NCBI RefSeq assembly: GCF_013200955.2
Contig: NZ_CP053697.2
Coordinates: 3,224,001 to 3,288,000 of the forward strand
Direction: 5' to 3'
DNA from: Pseudomonas campi
Lineage (GTDB): Bacteria; Pseudomonadota; Gammaproteobacteria; Pseudomonadales; Pseudomonadaceae
DNA length: 64,000 bases
The notes beneath the pieces are model-generated. The model ran no database searches. It had not been told where the DNA came from and worked only from the letters and a program-made list of their open reading frames with translations. Made by a program: the position numbers and the translations under genes. Below are positions 1 through 10,100 of the stretch, in pieces. Each line of letters begins with the position of its first letter. Position 1 is the stretch's first letter.

Positions 1-605
1 CACTGGTCGGCGGTGCGTTTGCCGGAGCTGCCCATCAAGGGGTTGATCAGCTCGCGCAGGGCGTCGGGCAATTCCTGCCGGTTCAGTTGCAGGGCTGCCG
101 CCTCTTTGAGCAGGCGGTAGCCGAAATAGGGCTCACGGGTATTCAGGTCGATCCCGTGATCGTCGAGGATGCGCTGGATATGCTCGGCATAGCGCCAGTC
201 GCTGCCCACATTGCGGATAGCCGCGATGTGGGTATCGGCGATGGTCAGGCTGGAAATACGCTGCGGATGGGCACAGGCCAGGCTCAGCGCAATCACCCCG
301 CCGAAGCTGTGGGCGATGAAGTGCGCCCGTTCTATGCCCAGGTGTTCCAGCAGCAGGCGCAGGTCCTCGGCCTGGTTAGCCGGGGTGTAGCCCTCTGCGC
401 TCATGCTGGAACGACCGTGGCCGCGCAGGTCATACATGGTCACCCGGTAGTTGCGGGCCAGCGCATGGCCGACCTGCATGTACCAGAATGCCAGGTTGGC
501 GGCGAGGCCGTGGATCAGCACCACATCCTCGACCTCGCCGCCTTCACGCTCGCATGCCAGCTGCTGGTAGTGCAGCTTGATGCCATTGACCTCGGCCATC
601 GCCAT
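1..605 (-). CDS. alpha/beta hydrolase, partial (3' end outside window)
   Basis: The reading frame starts at ATG 605 (a second ATG lies at 599) and stays open to the window edge, giving 201 visible residues. It has the alpha/beta-hydrolase layout: an oxyanion HG motif (VLIHGLAANLAFW, about residues 29-41), the YDLRGHGRS strand-turn, and a nucleophile elbow AHSFGG with Ser near residue 100. The acid and His of the triad would lie off-window. It starts 5 bases after the stop of the upstream phosphodiesterase gene, so it belongs to the leftward megasynthase operon. Neither megasynthase has a thioesterase domain, so this enzyme could release or trim the chain; that role is inferred. It could equally be an unrelated esterase. 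Confidence 0.85.
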   Translation of the reverse strand, partial: MAMAEVNGIKLHYQQLACEREGGEVEDVVLIHGLAANLAFWYMQVGHALARNYRVTMYDLRGHGRSSMSAEGYTPANQAEDLRLLLEHLGIERAHFIAHSFGGVIALSLACAHPQRISSLTIADTHIAAIRNVGSDWRYAEHIQRILDDHGIDLNTREPYFGYRLLKEAAALQLNRQELPDALRELINPLMGSSGKRTADQ

Positions 606-609
606 AGCG

Positions 610-2220
610 TTATTCCATGTACCCGAGCATCTGCAACTGGGCCATGATCTTTTCCTTCTCGTCGTCGGCCATGTCTTCGGCGTTTTCGTCCTTGTTCACC
701 CCGCGGGTCGACTCGCCGATACGGATCGGGTTCTGGTTCAGCCAGGGCTTGATGAACATGTCGGCCGGCACCTTGCCCTCGAAGTCACCGGGCACTTCCA
801 GGCCCTGGCTGTAGAGCAGGGTCGCGCCGACGTCGCAGATGTGCCGACGGTCGATCTTCACACCCTTGCGGATGCCTGGGCCGCAGGCGATGAAGATGCC
901 ATCCGGGTGGTGGGTACCGGCCGGTTCTTCACGCGGCTCGACGATCGGCAGCTTGTTCTTGATCGAGACGAAGCCGAAGTCGCGCAGCACCAGCAGCAGG
1001 TCCGGCGCATCCATCATCGCCGGGCCGGCGAAGACTTCTTCGCGCAGGTGGATTTCGCTGACGATGCTCTCGCCGGTGAGCGGGTCCTTGAGCGCCTTGA
1101 TATCGAGGATCAGCTGTTCACGGAACGCCTCGTAGTCTTCCGGCTTGATCCCGGTCTCGCCCGGATTGCGTGCCACACGGATATTGATGCCGTTGCTCGA
1201 CGGTGTGCGGCAGTAGGCGGTGGTCTTGGTCCAATCGAGGTTGGCAAACATGCTGTCCTCGCGGCGCTTGGCGGCCTCGGAGTCCGGATCGAGCACTTCC
1301 TTCCAGTGCAGGTAGCCCTTCTCGAACAGCCAGGCGTTGATCCGCACCACTTCGGTGGTGGCGGTGAAACCGTGGTCGGAAGCCATGAACACCTGCACAT
1401 CCGGGCCGGCCATGGTCACCAGCTCTTCGATGAACCCGTCGAGCTGGCGGAAGTAATCCAGGCACAGGGCGCGCATGCGCTTGTGGTAGTCGCTGACACC
1501 GTCGTGCTGCAGGGCCGGGTCGAGGAACAGCCACGCCTGGTGCTGCAGCTTGTCGACGCCGTCGAACATCACGGCCATCAGCTCCGGGGCTTCTTCCTTG
1601 AGCAGGAACTTGGCGATCTCGAACCACTGTTTTTCGCGCGGCAGGTGGTAACGCACCCAGTTCTCGCGGTCTTCGTCGGTCAGGTGGTCGACTGCCTGCT
1701 TCTCCTGCTCGAAGTCCCAGGCCAGCTCCTTGGGATTGAAGTCCGGCAGTTCTTCCTTGAGGCGGTCATAGAAGTTGGCCGGCACGGTGTTGCGGCGCAG
1801 GTGCCGCCACGGGATGAAGCCCGGCACCATGAAACCGTTGAGGTCCTTGGGTGGTGGCGCGGTGAACGGCAGGTTGAGCACGGCGACGCGGCGTTCCTGG
1901 CGGCTGGCGATCGACCAGATGGTTTCCGCCAGGTTGTCGCGCGAATCATAGAGGGTGAAGAACACGTCTTCGCCACGTTCCTCGGCGCGGATGAAATCCA
2001 ACAGGCCGTGGTTGCCCGGGCTGCGCCCGGTCATCAGCGAGACCCAGGCCGGCGGGGTCAGCGGGTTGGGCGTGGAGCGCAGCTCGCTGCGCGTGCCGCG
2101 GGCCATCAGGCCGCCGAGGAACGGCATGACCGCAGGACGACCGTCCTTCTCTACCGTGAGGTCGTCGAGGATGGTGAAGGTGCACCCATCCATCCCGATG
2201 AACAATGTACGTGTGGTCAT
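610..2220 (-). CDS. Type I phosphodiesterase / nucleotide pyrophosphatase family protein (alkaline phosphatase superfamily)
   Basis: 536 aa, cytoplasmic by sequence (no signal peptide). The N terminus has a metal-binding strand FIGMDGC (Asp11), followed by NPLTPPAWVSLMTG with Thr55 at the nucleophile position. This is the Thr-nucleophile arrangement of type I phosphodiesterases and NPPs rather than the formylglycine of sulfatases. Later metal ligands appear in ASDHGF and in the His-rich GTHHPDG segment. The start ATG overlaps the stop of the ACP gene by four bases (ATGA), so translation is coupled. The substrate is unknown. In this context it may hydrolyse or transfer a phospho- or head group on the lipid/polyketide product, which is inference. 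The fold assignment is firm. Confidence 0.85.
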   Translation of the reverse strand: MTTRTLFIGMDGCTFTILDDLTVEKDGRPAVMPFLGGLMARGTRSELRSTPNPLTPPAWVSLMTGRSPGNHGLLDFIRAEERGEDVFFTLYDSRDNLAETIWSIASRQERRVAVLNLPFTAPPPKDLNGFMVPGFIPWRHLRRNTVPANFYDRLKEELPDFNPKELAWDFEQEKQAVDHLTDEDRENWVRYHLPREKQWFEIAKFLLKEEAPELMAVMFDGVDKLQHQAWLFLDPALQHDGVSDYHKRMRALCLDYFRQLDGFIEELVTMAGPDVQVFMASDHGFTATTEVVRINAWLFEKGYLHWKEVLDPDSEAAKRREDSMFANLDWTKTTAYCRTPSSNGINIRVARNPGETGIKPEDYEAFREQLILDIKALKDPLTGESIVSEIHLREEVFAGPAMMDAPDLLLVLRDFGFVSIKNKLPIVEPREEPAGTHHPDGIFIACGPGIRKGVKIDRRHICDVGATLLYSQGLEVPGDFEGKVPADMFIKPWLNQNPIRIGESTRGVNKDENAEDMADDEKEKIMAQLQMLGYME

Positions 2221-2531
2221 GCCGGCACTCCTGTGAGTTTTGCGTGAACGAAGTCGATCACCTGGCCAATGGAAAGATCATCGACGTAACTGCCGTCGTT
2301 CATCAGCAGGTCCTGGAAGCCCATTTTCGGGCGGTTGTAATGCTCTTCGATGGCCACCATCAGCTGAATGATGTCGACCGAGGCGAACTCCATGTCGGCA
2401 ACCAGACGGGTCTGGCTGCTGACGGCGTCATCCAGCTCGATGCCCCAGTCCTGGGTCAGGTCCTCGACGATGTGGATCAGGGTCTTCTCGATACTGCTTT
2501 TATCCAGACCCACTGCGACAGCTTCAGCCAT
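2217..2531 (-). CDS. Stand-alone acyl carrier protein
   Basis: 104 aa. The helix-2 motif is DMEFASVDIIQL, where Ser stands at the phosphopantetheine attachment site; the usual DSL is replaced by ASVD. The surrounding sequence has normal ACP helices (IVEDLTQDWGIELDD and YVDDLSIGQVIDFV). The start lies inside the last codons of the upstream KS-AT-DH-PPTase gene (8-base overlap), so the two are co-translated. It probably carries the chain, a starter, or the product to the hydrolase/phosphodiesterase. The PPTase domain encoded just upstream is the obvious activating enzyme. The ACP family is certain; its exact step is not. Confidence 0.9.
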   Translation of the reverse strand: MAEAVAVGLDKSSIEKTLIHIVEDLTQDWGIELDDAVSSQTRLVADMEFASVDIIQLMVAIEEHYNRPKMGFQDLLMNDGSYVDDLSIGQVIDFVHAKLTGVPA

Positions 2532-5500
2532 TGGCTACTCCAAATTCCTGATAATCCAACTCGGCCCCGGCCAGGGAGATCAACAGATCGCCTTGCACTT
2601 CCAGGGCCACACTTATTTGTGCGGGCGCCTGCTCGGCAGACCCCGCGAAACTCACCGTGGCGAACGTCCAGTCGTCGCCGAACAGCACCTCGAAACGCTC
2701 CGGCGCGCCCTGCAGGCCACAACCGAGGTACTTGGCGGCGGCTTCCTTGGCGCACCAGGTGCGCAGAATCAGCTCGCCGCGCTGCTCGCCCGCCACGCTC
2801 TCCAGCGCCTGCTGCTCGTAGGCGCTGAACGAGCCGGCCACCAGCTCCGGTCGTTGCAGACGATCCAGGCGTTCGGCATCCACACCGATGCGCCCGACCG
2901 GCACCAGCGCTGCCAGGCAGCCGTGGCGGTCATGGGTCAGCGACACGCTCGGTGCATCCAGCCACTGGCCGTTCCACCAGCCGTCGACATAGGGCGCGCC
3001 GAGTTCGTCGTGCCACACCAAAATATCCGCCGGGCAGAGCAGCTCGCCGGTCTGCTGGTAGAGGTAGTAGCGCGTCGCTTCCTTCAGGCACAGACGGCCG
3101 TGCAGCCACTCGCGGGCCTTGCGCGTGTGACGCACGGCTTCCCACTCGGGACGCTCGTCCTCGGCGAGGATGGCGTGGGCGAGGATGCGCAGGAAGATCG
3201 CCGCCGACTGCTTGCAGAAGTCATCCGCCAGGTAATTGAGCTGCCACAGCAGCACCTCTTCGGCACTGACCAGGGTCGCCGCGCCGCTTGCCAGCGGTGC
3301 GCCGAGCCAGCCGTTCATGGGCTCGCGGCGCAGCTGGTAGAAGGCGTTGGGCACCGGGAAGAAGATGTTGGAGAAGCCGCTGGCACGCAGCAGCAGACGC
3401 CCCTCGTGCAGGCAGTCGAAATCCCACACCCGTGGTGCGCCCAGGCCCTGCTCGGCACCGCCCTGCGGCTGCTGGCGACCGCGCAACTGGGCGCCAGCGA
3501 TATCGGCCGGCACCGCTGCATGCAGTTCGATGCGGGCAATGTGCGAGGGGAAACTGTTGAAGTCGGTGCCGACCTGCTGCGCCAGCCAGAAAGCGGCCAG
3601 CTGACCGAGGGCATCCAGCAGCACCGGGTTGAGCACCAGGTCGCAGGGCTCGCCGTCCTGGATGAAACCTTCCAGACTGCAGGAGGCCAGCGCCGCGTCG
3701 ATGCCTTCGCCCGACCAGCCGTGGATGCCGGCGATACTCTGGAACAGCGGGCCATGGAACATGCCGGTGGTGTACAGCTCGGCATCCGCCCAGCGGTAGG
3801 CCTCGGCCGCCGCCAGTGGCGCCAGCGGCGTGCCGGTCAGGGGCGCGGCGATCCGGAACTCGGCGCTCATCACCTTGCTGCCGGCGTTGAACAGGCTGGC
3901 GCCATACAGGCGCGCCTGGGCGTCCAGGCACTCGGCCTCGACCTGCAAGGTCAGCTCGCCGCGATCCAGGGCGACCCAGTCGAAAGCGCGGACATTCTCG
4001 ATCAGGTTGATCGCCCGGCTGCCGGCCAGCACGGCGCATGCCTCGGCCATGATCTCCAGGCTGGCCATCATCGCCACGCAGGCCAGGCCTTGCAGCTCGG
4101 GCTGATGGTAGGAAGACGGGCCGGACAATACATGGTCGGCGAGGAAGCGATCGGTCGACCACAGCGGGCATTGCGCGATGAGTTTGTCCGTGCCCAGTTG
4201 CTGGATCTCGCCGAGCAGCGGCGTGGCGATCGGCGCCCCCGCCACAGACACGGGCGCAAGAGCGACAGGCTGCGCCGCCGTGGGGGCCATGATTTCGCGC
4301 AGCACCTGGGCGATCTCGGCATCCACATGGACGAAAGGCATGGTGTTCTTGATCAGCAGGCCACGCTTGGGTTCGACCAGCGGCTGCTCAAGGTCGAGCA
4401 CCCGGCAGTTGCTGCCGCGGAACAGCTTGCCCAGATCGACCGTCTTGCCGTTGACGAACAGCGCGCCGAGCACGCTGAACAACTGCTCGATGCCGCTGCG
4501 CTTGCGCGCGTTGGAGGCCAGCGCGACGTACTCGCTGCCGCCGAGGATGTCGTTGACGAAACCGGTGAGGTTGCCCGACGGGCCGACCTCGATGAAGTAG
4601 CGCACGCCATCGCGGTGCATGTTGGCGATGGTTTCGCGAAAACGCACGGTATTCGACCACTGCGCCGCCGCCAGCTCGCAGACCTGCTCCGCCGCCGCCG
4701 GGAACAGGTCGGCGCTGGCGCAGGAATACAGCGGGGTCTTCGGCGTCTGCAGGCCGACCGCCTGGTAGTACTTGAGGAAGGCCGTGCTGACCGGGGCGAA
4801 CAGCGGCGTGTGATAGGCACGGTCGAATGGCAGCAGGGCGCAGATGCCGCCCTCCTCGCTCAAGGTCTTGAGCAAACCGGCAATCGCTTCCTGGCTGCCG
4901 AACAGCACCAGCTGGTTCTGGCAATTGTCCATCGCCACCACCACCGCCTCGCCGCTGGCGGCAATGTGCTGCTCGACCTGCGCGCGGCTCATGGCGCCGA
5001 CGGTGAGCAGCGCGCCGGTGGCGATGTCGCCGGCATCCAGCACGCCACGGTAGACCTTGTTCAGCTCGCGGATAAAGTCGGCCAGCTGCTGGCGGTCACT
5101 GAAAGCCATGGTGCCGGAAGCAGCCAGCGCCGAAGACTCGCCGGTGCTGTGGCCGAGCATCACGTCCGGCTCCACGGCCAGGGCGCGCAGCAGGCTGAAC
5201 ATGGCCTGGCTGGCGACGAAGATGGCTTCCGAGCCGACATCCATATCAAACAGGCGCGCCTCCAGCTGGCCGCGCAGCGCATCGTTCAGCTCGCTCTGCG
5301 GCGGGAACAGGATGTCGCTGCGGCCCGAGCCGGCCTGCTCGTCGTAGAGGCCCTGCCAGAAATCGAACCACTCGCGCACTTCGCCGAACTGCTGGGCCAG
5401 GTCGCTGAACATGTTCAGGTACTGCGAGCCCTCGCCGGGGAAGATGAAGGCCAGCTTGCCGTCCAGCGGCTGGCTGCAGAAGGACAGACCGGTGCGGGTC

Positions 5501-7167
5501 ATCCAGCGCGGCGACTTGCCTTCGGCGACCTTCTTCGCCGCTTGCTGCAGCTTCTTGTCCAGCTCGGCCAGGTCGGCGACCAGCACGGCCAGGCGCACCG
5601 GCTTGCCGCTGCAGTCGCGGGCGGCCAGGGTGGCAGCCAGGTCGGCCAGGCGCAGGCTCGGGTTGGCGGCGATATAGCCCAGCACCTGCTGGATATCCTG
5701 CAGCAGCGCCGCCGTGGAGTCGGCGGCGAACACGCACAGTTCGCAGTCGCGCTGACCCAGGCTCGGCGGGCGCAGGGCACTGCTCGGCGCCTCTTCGAGA
5801 ATGGCGTGGGTGTTGATCCCGCCGAAGCCGAAGGAGTTGATCCCGGCGCGCCGTGGCGCATCCGGTTTGGCAATCCACGGCTTGCTGGCGGTGTTGACGT
5901 AGAGCGGCGTCTGCTCGATCTGCAGCTCGGGATTGACCGTGCCACAGAGGGTCGGCGGCAGGATCTTGTGGTGCAGGGCCAGGCTGGTCTTGATCAATCC
6001 GGCGATGCCGGCGGCCGGGATGCAGTGGCTGATCATCGACTTGACCGAACCGATCGCCACGCTGCCGAGCAGGCCCTGGCGCGCGCCGAGCACACTGCGC
6101 AGGGCGGCGATCTCGGTCTTGTCGCCCAGCGGGATGCCGGTGCCGTGGGCCTCGATCAGCGAGATGCTGGCCGGTTCCACGCCACTGCCCTCGTAGGCGC
6201 GGCGGATCGACAGGGCCTCGCCCTCCTCGCTCGGCGCCAGCAGGCCGGTGCCGCGACCGTCACTGGCCTGACCGATGCCACGGATCACCGAATAGATGCG
6301 ATCACCATCGGCCAGGGCGTCGTCGAGGCGCTTGAGCACCACCATGCCCAGGCCTTCTCCGAGCAGGGTGCCATCGCTGCCCTGCTCGAACGGGCGGACT
6401 TTCTTGCGCCCACTCAAGGCACCGAGCTGGGTGAAGATCACCGAGACTTCGGCCGGCAGCGAGGCATTCACCCCACCGGCGATCATCAGCTGGCTGCGGC
6501 CGTTGCGCAGTTCGTCCATGGCCGCATTGACCGCCAGCAGCGAAGAGGAACAGGCGGCATCGACGATGTAGTTCGGCCCCTTGAGGTTGAGGCGGTTGGC
6601 GATGCGCCCGGTCATCACGTTGGGCACCAGGCCCGGGGCGATGTCGGTGTTGGACGGCGGCAGCTTCTTCTGCAGCGCCGCGCGCAGGCGCGCCAGGTCA
6701 TCGTCGCTGAGGCTCGGCTGGGCCGCCTTGAGCAGTTCCAGGGTCTGGTCGAGGACGATGTGATTCTGGATATGGCTGACCTGGCCACGGTGCAGGTAGG
6801 TGCTGTGGCCGAGGATGATGCCGGTGTCGCGGTGATCGTGTTCGTCGCTCAGGTAGCCAGCATCGAGCAGCGCGTCACGGGCCACCTTGAGGGCGAGGAA
6901 CTGGTCCGGTTCACCGCCGTCCACCGAGTTGGGCATGATGCCGAACTCGCGCGGATCGAAGCGGTAGAGGTCATTGAGAAAGCCGCCAAACTGGGTTTCG
7001 ATGCGCCCGGAATCCAGGTAACGCGAGGCTTCCCACTCGGCCAGCGGTTCGCTCACGGCATCCGTGGCGGCGAGAATATTGCGCCAGAAGCTGGCGATAT
7101 CCGGGGCCTGCGGAAAGATGCAGGCCATGCCGATGATGGCGATCGGCTGGTTGGCTGGCTGGCTCAT
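2524..7167 (-). CDS. Iterative type I PKS / PUFA-synthase-like protein: KS-AT-DH-phosphopantetheinyl transferase
   Basis: 1,547 aa from ATG 7167 (MSQPANQ), which lies 5 bases after the stop of the preceding megasynthase. The open frame extends upstream only into that gene. Domains: KS about 5-460 with DAACSSS (Cys206), EAHGTG (His341) and His381; AT about 570-880 with GHSTGES (Ser674); a dehydratase-like hotdog region about 985-1275 with His1012 and a second-half LDALGQ (Asp1185); and a Sfp-type PPTase about 1370-1547 with GVDAER and WCAKEAAAKYLG. No ACP is integrated; a separate ACP gene follows. The set recalls a condensed PfaC/PfaE but with an AT in place of a CLF. The first hotdog motif is degenerate: after HVLSG the expected Pro is missing, so DH activity is uncertain. 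Confidence 0.92.
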   Translation of the reverse strand: MSQPANQPIAIIGMACIFPQAPDIASFWRNILAATDAVSEPLAEWEASRYLDSGRIETQFGGFLNDLYRFDPREFGIMPNSVDGGEPDQFLALKVARDALLDAGYLSDEHDHRDTGIILGHSTYLHRGQVSHIQNHIVLDQTLELLKAAQPSLSDDDLARLRAALQKKLPPSNTDIAPGLVPNVMTGRIANRLNLKGPNYIVDAACSSSLLAVNAAMDELRNGRSQLMIAGGVNASLPAEVSVIFTQLGALSGRKKVRPFEQGSDGTLLGEGLGMVVLKRLDDALADGDRIYSVIRGIGQASDGRGTGLLAPSEEGEALSIRRAYEGSGVEPASISLIEAHGTGIPLGDKTEIAALRSVLGARQGLLGSVAIGSVKSMISHCIPAAGIAGLIKTSLALHHKILPPTLCGTVNPELQIEQTPLYVNTASKPWIAKPDAPRRAGINSFGFGGINTHAILEEAPSSALRPPSLGQRDCELCVFAADSTAALLQDIQQVLGYIAANPSLRLADLAATLAARDCSGKPVRLAVLVADLAELDKKLQQAAKKVAEGKSPRWMTRTGLSFCSQPLDGKLAFIFPGEGSQYLNMFSDLAQQFGEVREWFDFWQGLYDEQAGSGRSDILFPPQSELNDALRGQLEARLFDMDVGSEAIFVASQAMFSLLRALAVEPDVMLGHSTGESSALAASGTMAFSDRQQLADFIRELNKVYRGVLDAGDIATGALLTVGAMSRAQVEQHIAASGEAVVVAMDNCQNQLVLFGSQEAIAGLLKTLSEEGGICALLPFDRAYHTPLFAPVSTAFLKYYQAVGLQTPKTPLYSCASADLFPAAAEQVCELAAAQWSNTVRFRETIANMHRDGVRYFIEVGPSGNLTGFVNDILGGSEYVALASNARKRSGIEQLFSVLGALFVNGKTVDLGKLFRGSNCRVLDLEQPLVEPKRGLLIKNTMPFVHVDAEIAQVLREIMAPTAAQPVALAPVSVAGAPIATPLLGEIQQLGTDKLIAQCPLWSTDRFLADHVLSGPSSYHQPELQGLACVAMMASLEIMAEACAVLAGSRAINLIENVRAFDWVALDRGELTLQVEAECLDAQARLYGASLFNAGSKVMSAEFRIAAPLTGTPLAPLAAAEAYRWADAELYTTGMFHGPLFQSIAGIHGWSGEGIDAALASCSLEGFIQDGEPCDLVLNPVLLDALGQLAAFWLAQQVGTDFNSFPSHIARIELHAAVPADIAGAQLRGRQQPQGGAEQGLGAPRVWDFDCLHEGRLLLRASGFSNIFFPVPNAFYQLRREPMNGWLGAPLASGAATLVSAEEVLLWQLNYLADDFCKQSAAIFLRILAHAILAEDERPEWEAVRHTRKAREWLHGRLCLKEATRYYLYQQTGELLCPADILVWHDELGAPYVDGWWNGQWLDAPSVSLTHDRHGCLAALVPVGRIGVDAERLDRLQRPELVAGSFSAYEQQALESVAGEQRGELILRTWCAKEAAAKYLGCGLQGAPERFEVLFGDDWTFATVSFAGSAEQAPAQISVALEVQGDLLISLAGAELDYQEFGVANG

Positions 7168-7172
7168 GCGGC

Positions 7173-10100
7173 TCACTCGGTTTCCTTGCGCAGGTGGGTG
7201 CCGCCGAGGCGATTGAGGCGAGCATCGACGATGCACTCCAGCTCCTCGATCAGCAGCAGCAACTTGCCGTCGTCATCGGTGAAGAACACGTTGGCGCGCA
7301 CCTGCTGGGCCTCACCGGGCAGGCACTGGAAGTCCATGTGAAAGCGCTCCGGCAACTGCTCGACGTAGCGGATCACCCGACCGAACTGCGCCGGCAGTGC
7401 CGAGCCGTCGTGGAAGGTGCGCGCCCACAGCAGGGCCATCTGCGGCGCCGCATCGAGCACCGCCGGGTCGACGATCCACTGCTGCTGCGCTGGCGCACCG
7501 CTCAGCCACTGTTGCGGCGAGCTGGGGCACATCAGCGCGGCTGCGCCCTGACTGGACAGACCGTTGATGGCGCGGATCACCTGGAAGCGCGGGCCGTGGA
7601 ACAGCCACTCCTGGTAAGCCTTGGCCACCGGCAGCTCACGCTCGCGGTATTCGCCGGGACGATGCAGCGGCGCTTCCGGCAGTTGCTGGGCCATCTTCAC
7701 CGCAGCACGGTAGTGGATGCGCTGGGTCTTGCCGCTGCCCGAACGGATGGTCAGGCTGGCGTCGAAGCCTTCGCTGCTGGCGTAGGTCGGCGGGTTGATC
7801 ACCACGGCCAGGGTCTGGGTCGGCTCGTTCAGTTGCACGCCCTTGAGCAGGCGGAACTCGGCCACCTCGGCGACCACCCAGCCCGGCCACATGACACTGG
7901 CGGCCTCGGCGACAATCTCCAGGGCCACGGCCGCCGGCAGCACCGGGATGCCGTCGATGCAGTGTTCCTGCAGATAGCCGTGGGCGGTATCGATGGTGAA
8001 GGTGAGCACCTCGGTGCCCTTGTCGCCATGCTCGATGCGGCCGTGGGTCAGCAGCGGCTGGTTGATGCCACCCTGCGCCGCACCAGCTTCGGCCTCGAAC
8101 AAGCGGCCGATGTCGGCCTCGTGCTGCTCCCAGGGACCGCCGCCGGCGATCACTTCCACTGCATGCGCGCCGCGCAGGCGCAGGGCTTCGCTGAACAACT
8201 GGCGACCCTGGGCGGCAGTGACCAGGGCCACGCCCTTGTCGGCAAATTTCTTCTCGGTGTCGGCGGTGACCATGCCGGCGCCGAACTTGGTCGCGCCCCA
8301 GGGGCCCCAGTTCAGCGACACCACGTTGACCTGTTCGCCCCACTGCCGTTGCAGCTGGCAGCACAGGCGGTTCATCAGCTCGTTGGCGGTGGCGTAGTCC
8401 AGCTGGCCGCTGTTGCCATACCGGCCGGCCACCGAGCTGAACACGGCGAAGAATTCCAGCTCGGCCACGTCCACATACTTCTGCAGCAGCAGCATGCCGT
8501 TGACCTTGGTGCCGACCACGCGCATCCAGCTTTCCGCGCTCTTGTCTTCCAGCAACTTGTCTTCGATCACCCCGGCGCCATGCACCACCCCACTGACCTT
8601 GCCATAGCGCTCGCGCAAGCCAATCAACAGGGCCTGCACGGCGGGCTCATGGGTGACGTCGACGGCGATGTACTCGACCGTGGCGCCAGCCTGGCGCAGG
8701 TCGGCGATATTGCTGTGCATCTCGCGCAGGGCGACGATGGCCGCCACCTTGCGCTGCACGTCCGCCGGGCTGAGCTGCAGGCGACCGGCGCGCACTTCGC
8801 CGATGAAGTACTGGCGCAGGGCGTTCTGGCTGTCGAGGCCGGCGGTGGCCGGATCTTCCTCGTGCAACTCGCTGCGTCCGGTGAGTATCAGCACATTGCC
8901 CGGCCGGGCCAGGTCGCGCAGCACCTCGGCGGTGATACCGCGGGCGCCGCCGGTGGCCAGGACCACGGCATTATTCAGTGGCGGCAGCAGATCGCTGCTG
9001 GCAATTTCATGGGCCTGGGTGCGGAACAGCGTGCGCTGCCCACCCGGATAGCCGACTTCCTGGCGCCCGCCGACCAGCTGCAGCTCGGCGCTGATGATGG
9101 CCAGCTGCTCGGCAGCCGCCAGCGCCGGATCGAGATCGATGGCGCGGGTACGCAGAGTCGGGCGCTCTTCACGCACGGACTTGATCAGGCCGCTGCTGCC
9201 GCCCTGCAGGCTGAGGCTGGCCTCTGCCGACGCGTCACCGCGACCGAACAGGCCACCCAGGCCGCTGACCGCCATCACATGGGCATCGCTACGCAGCTGC
9301 GCGGCCAGGGCATGCAAAATCAGGAACAGCGACTTCTCGTTGACCAGCAGCTCACGCTGCCAGCTGCCCAGCTGCGCATCGCGCGGCAAGGCATGGGCGC
9401 CCAGCGCCGCCAGGTGGATCACGCCGGCGACCACCTTGTCCGGATTGGCGGCGGTCTCCCGGCACCAGGCCAGCAGCGCCGCTTCATCGGCCAGAAGGCT
9501 CGGTGCCAGCAACGACACCGTGCAGCCGCGCTGCTCCAGCCACTCTTGCAGGCGCAGCGCCAGGCCGTGGTTGTCCGCCGTAATGACGAAGTAACCGGGC
9601 TCGAACTGGCGCAGGGCGTTGGCCGGAATTTCTTCTGCTTCGGCAATCACGACATGCCGGGGCGAATGGCTGACCACGGGGGTGGCAGCTATCGGGTTCG
9701 CCCCGGCCAAATCAAAAGGGACTGCCGCCTCGCCGACCTCCAGGCTTTGCAGCAGCTTGAGCATGTCGGCCAGCGTCGCTCGCGTGTTCAGCTCGCTACG
9801 CGCCTCGCCCAGGGCACTGCCGTAGGCCGGCGGCAGGGTCTGCAGCAGGGCACCGACGATTTCCACGCGCTTGATCGAATCGATGCCGAGGTCGGCTTCG
9901 AGGTTCTGTTCCAGGCCGACCATGTCGCTCGGGTAACCGGTGCGTTCCTCGACGATGGACAGCAGGATGTCCTTCATCTTGGCACCCGCCACCTGCGCCG
10001 GAGCGGCGGCAGGAGCAGCCGGCGCAGCCGGAGCTGGCGCAACCACGGCCGGCGCCGCAGCAACCGGAGCAGGCGCGGCAACCACGGGGGCAGCCACCGG

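Noticed and set aside
2368..7341. A 1,657-residue open frame on the plus strand opposite the KS-AT-DH-PPTase gene
   Set aside because: It is the antisense shadow of a high-GC coding region, with low-complexity Gln/Ala/Arg/Gly/His composition and no domain; the minus frame has clear catalytic motifs.
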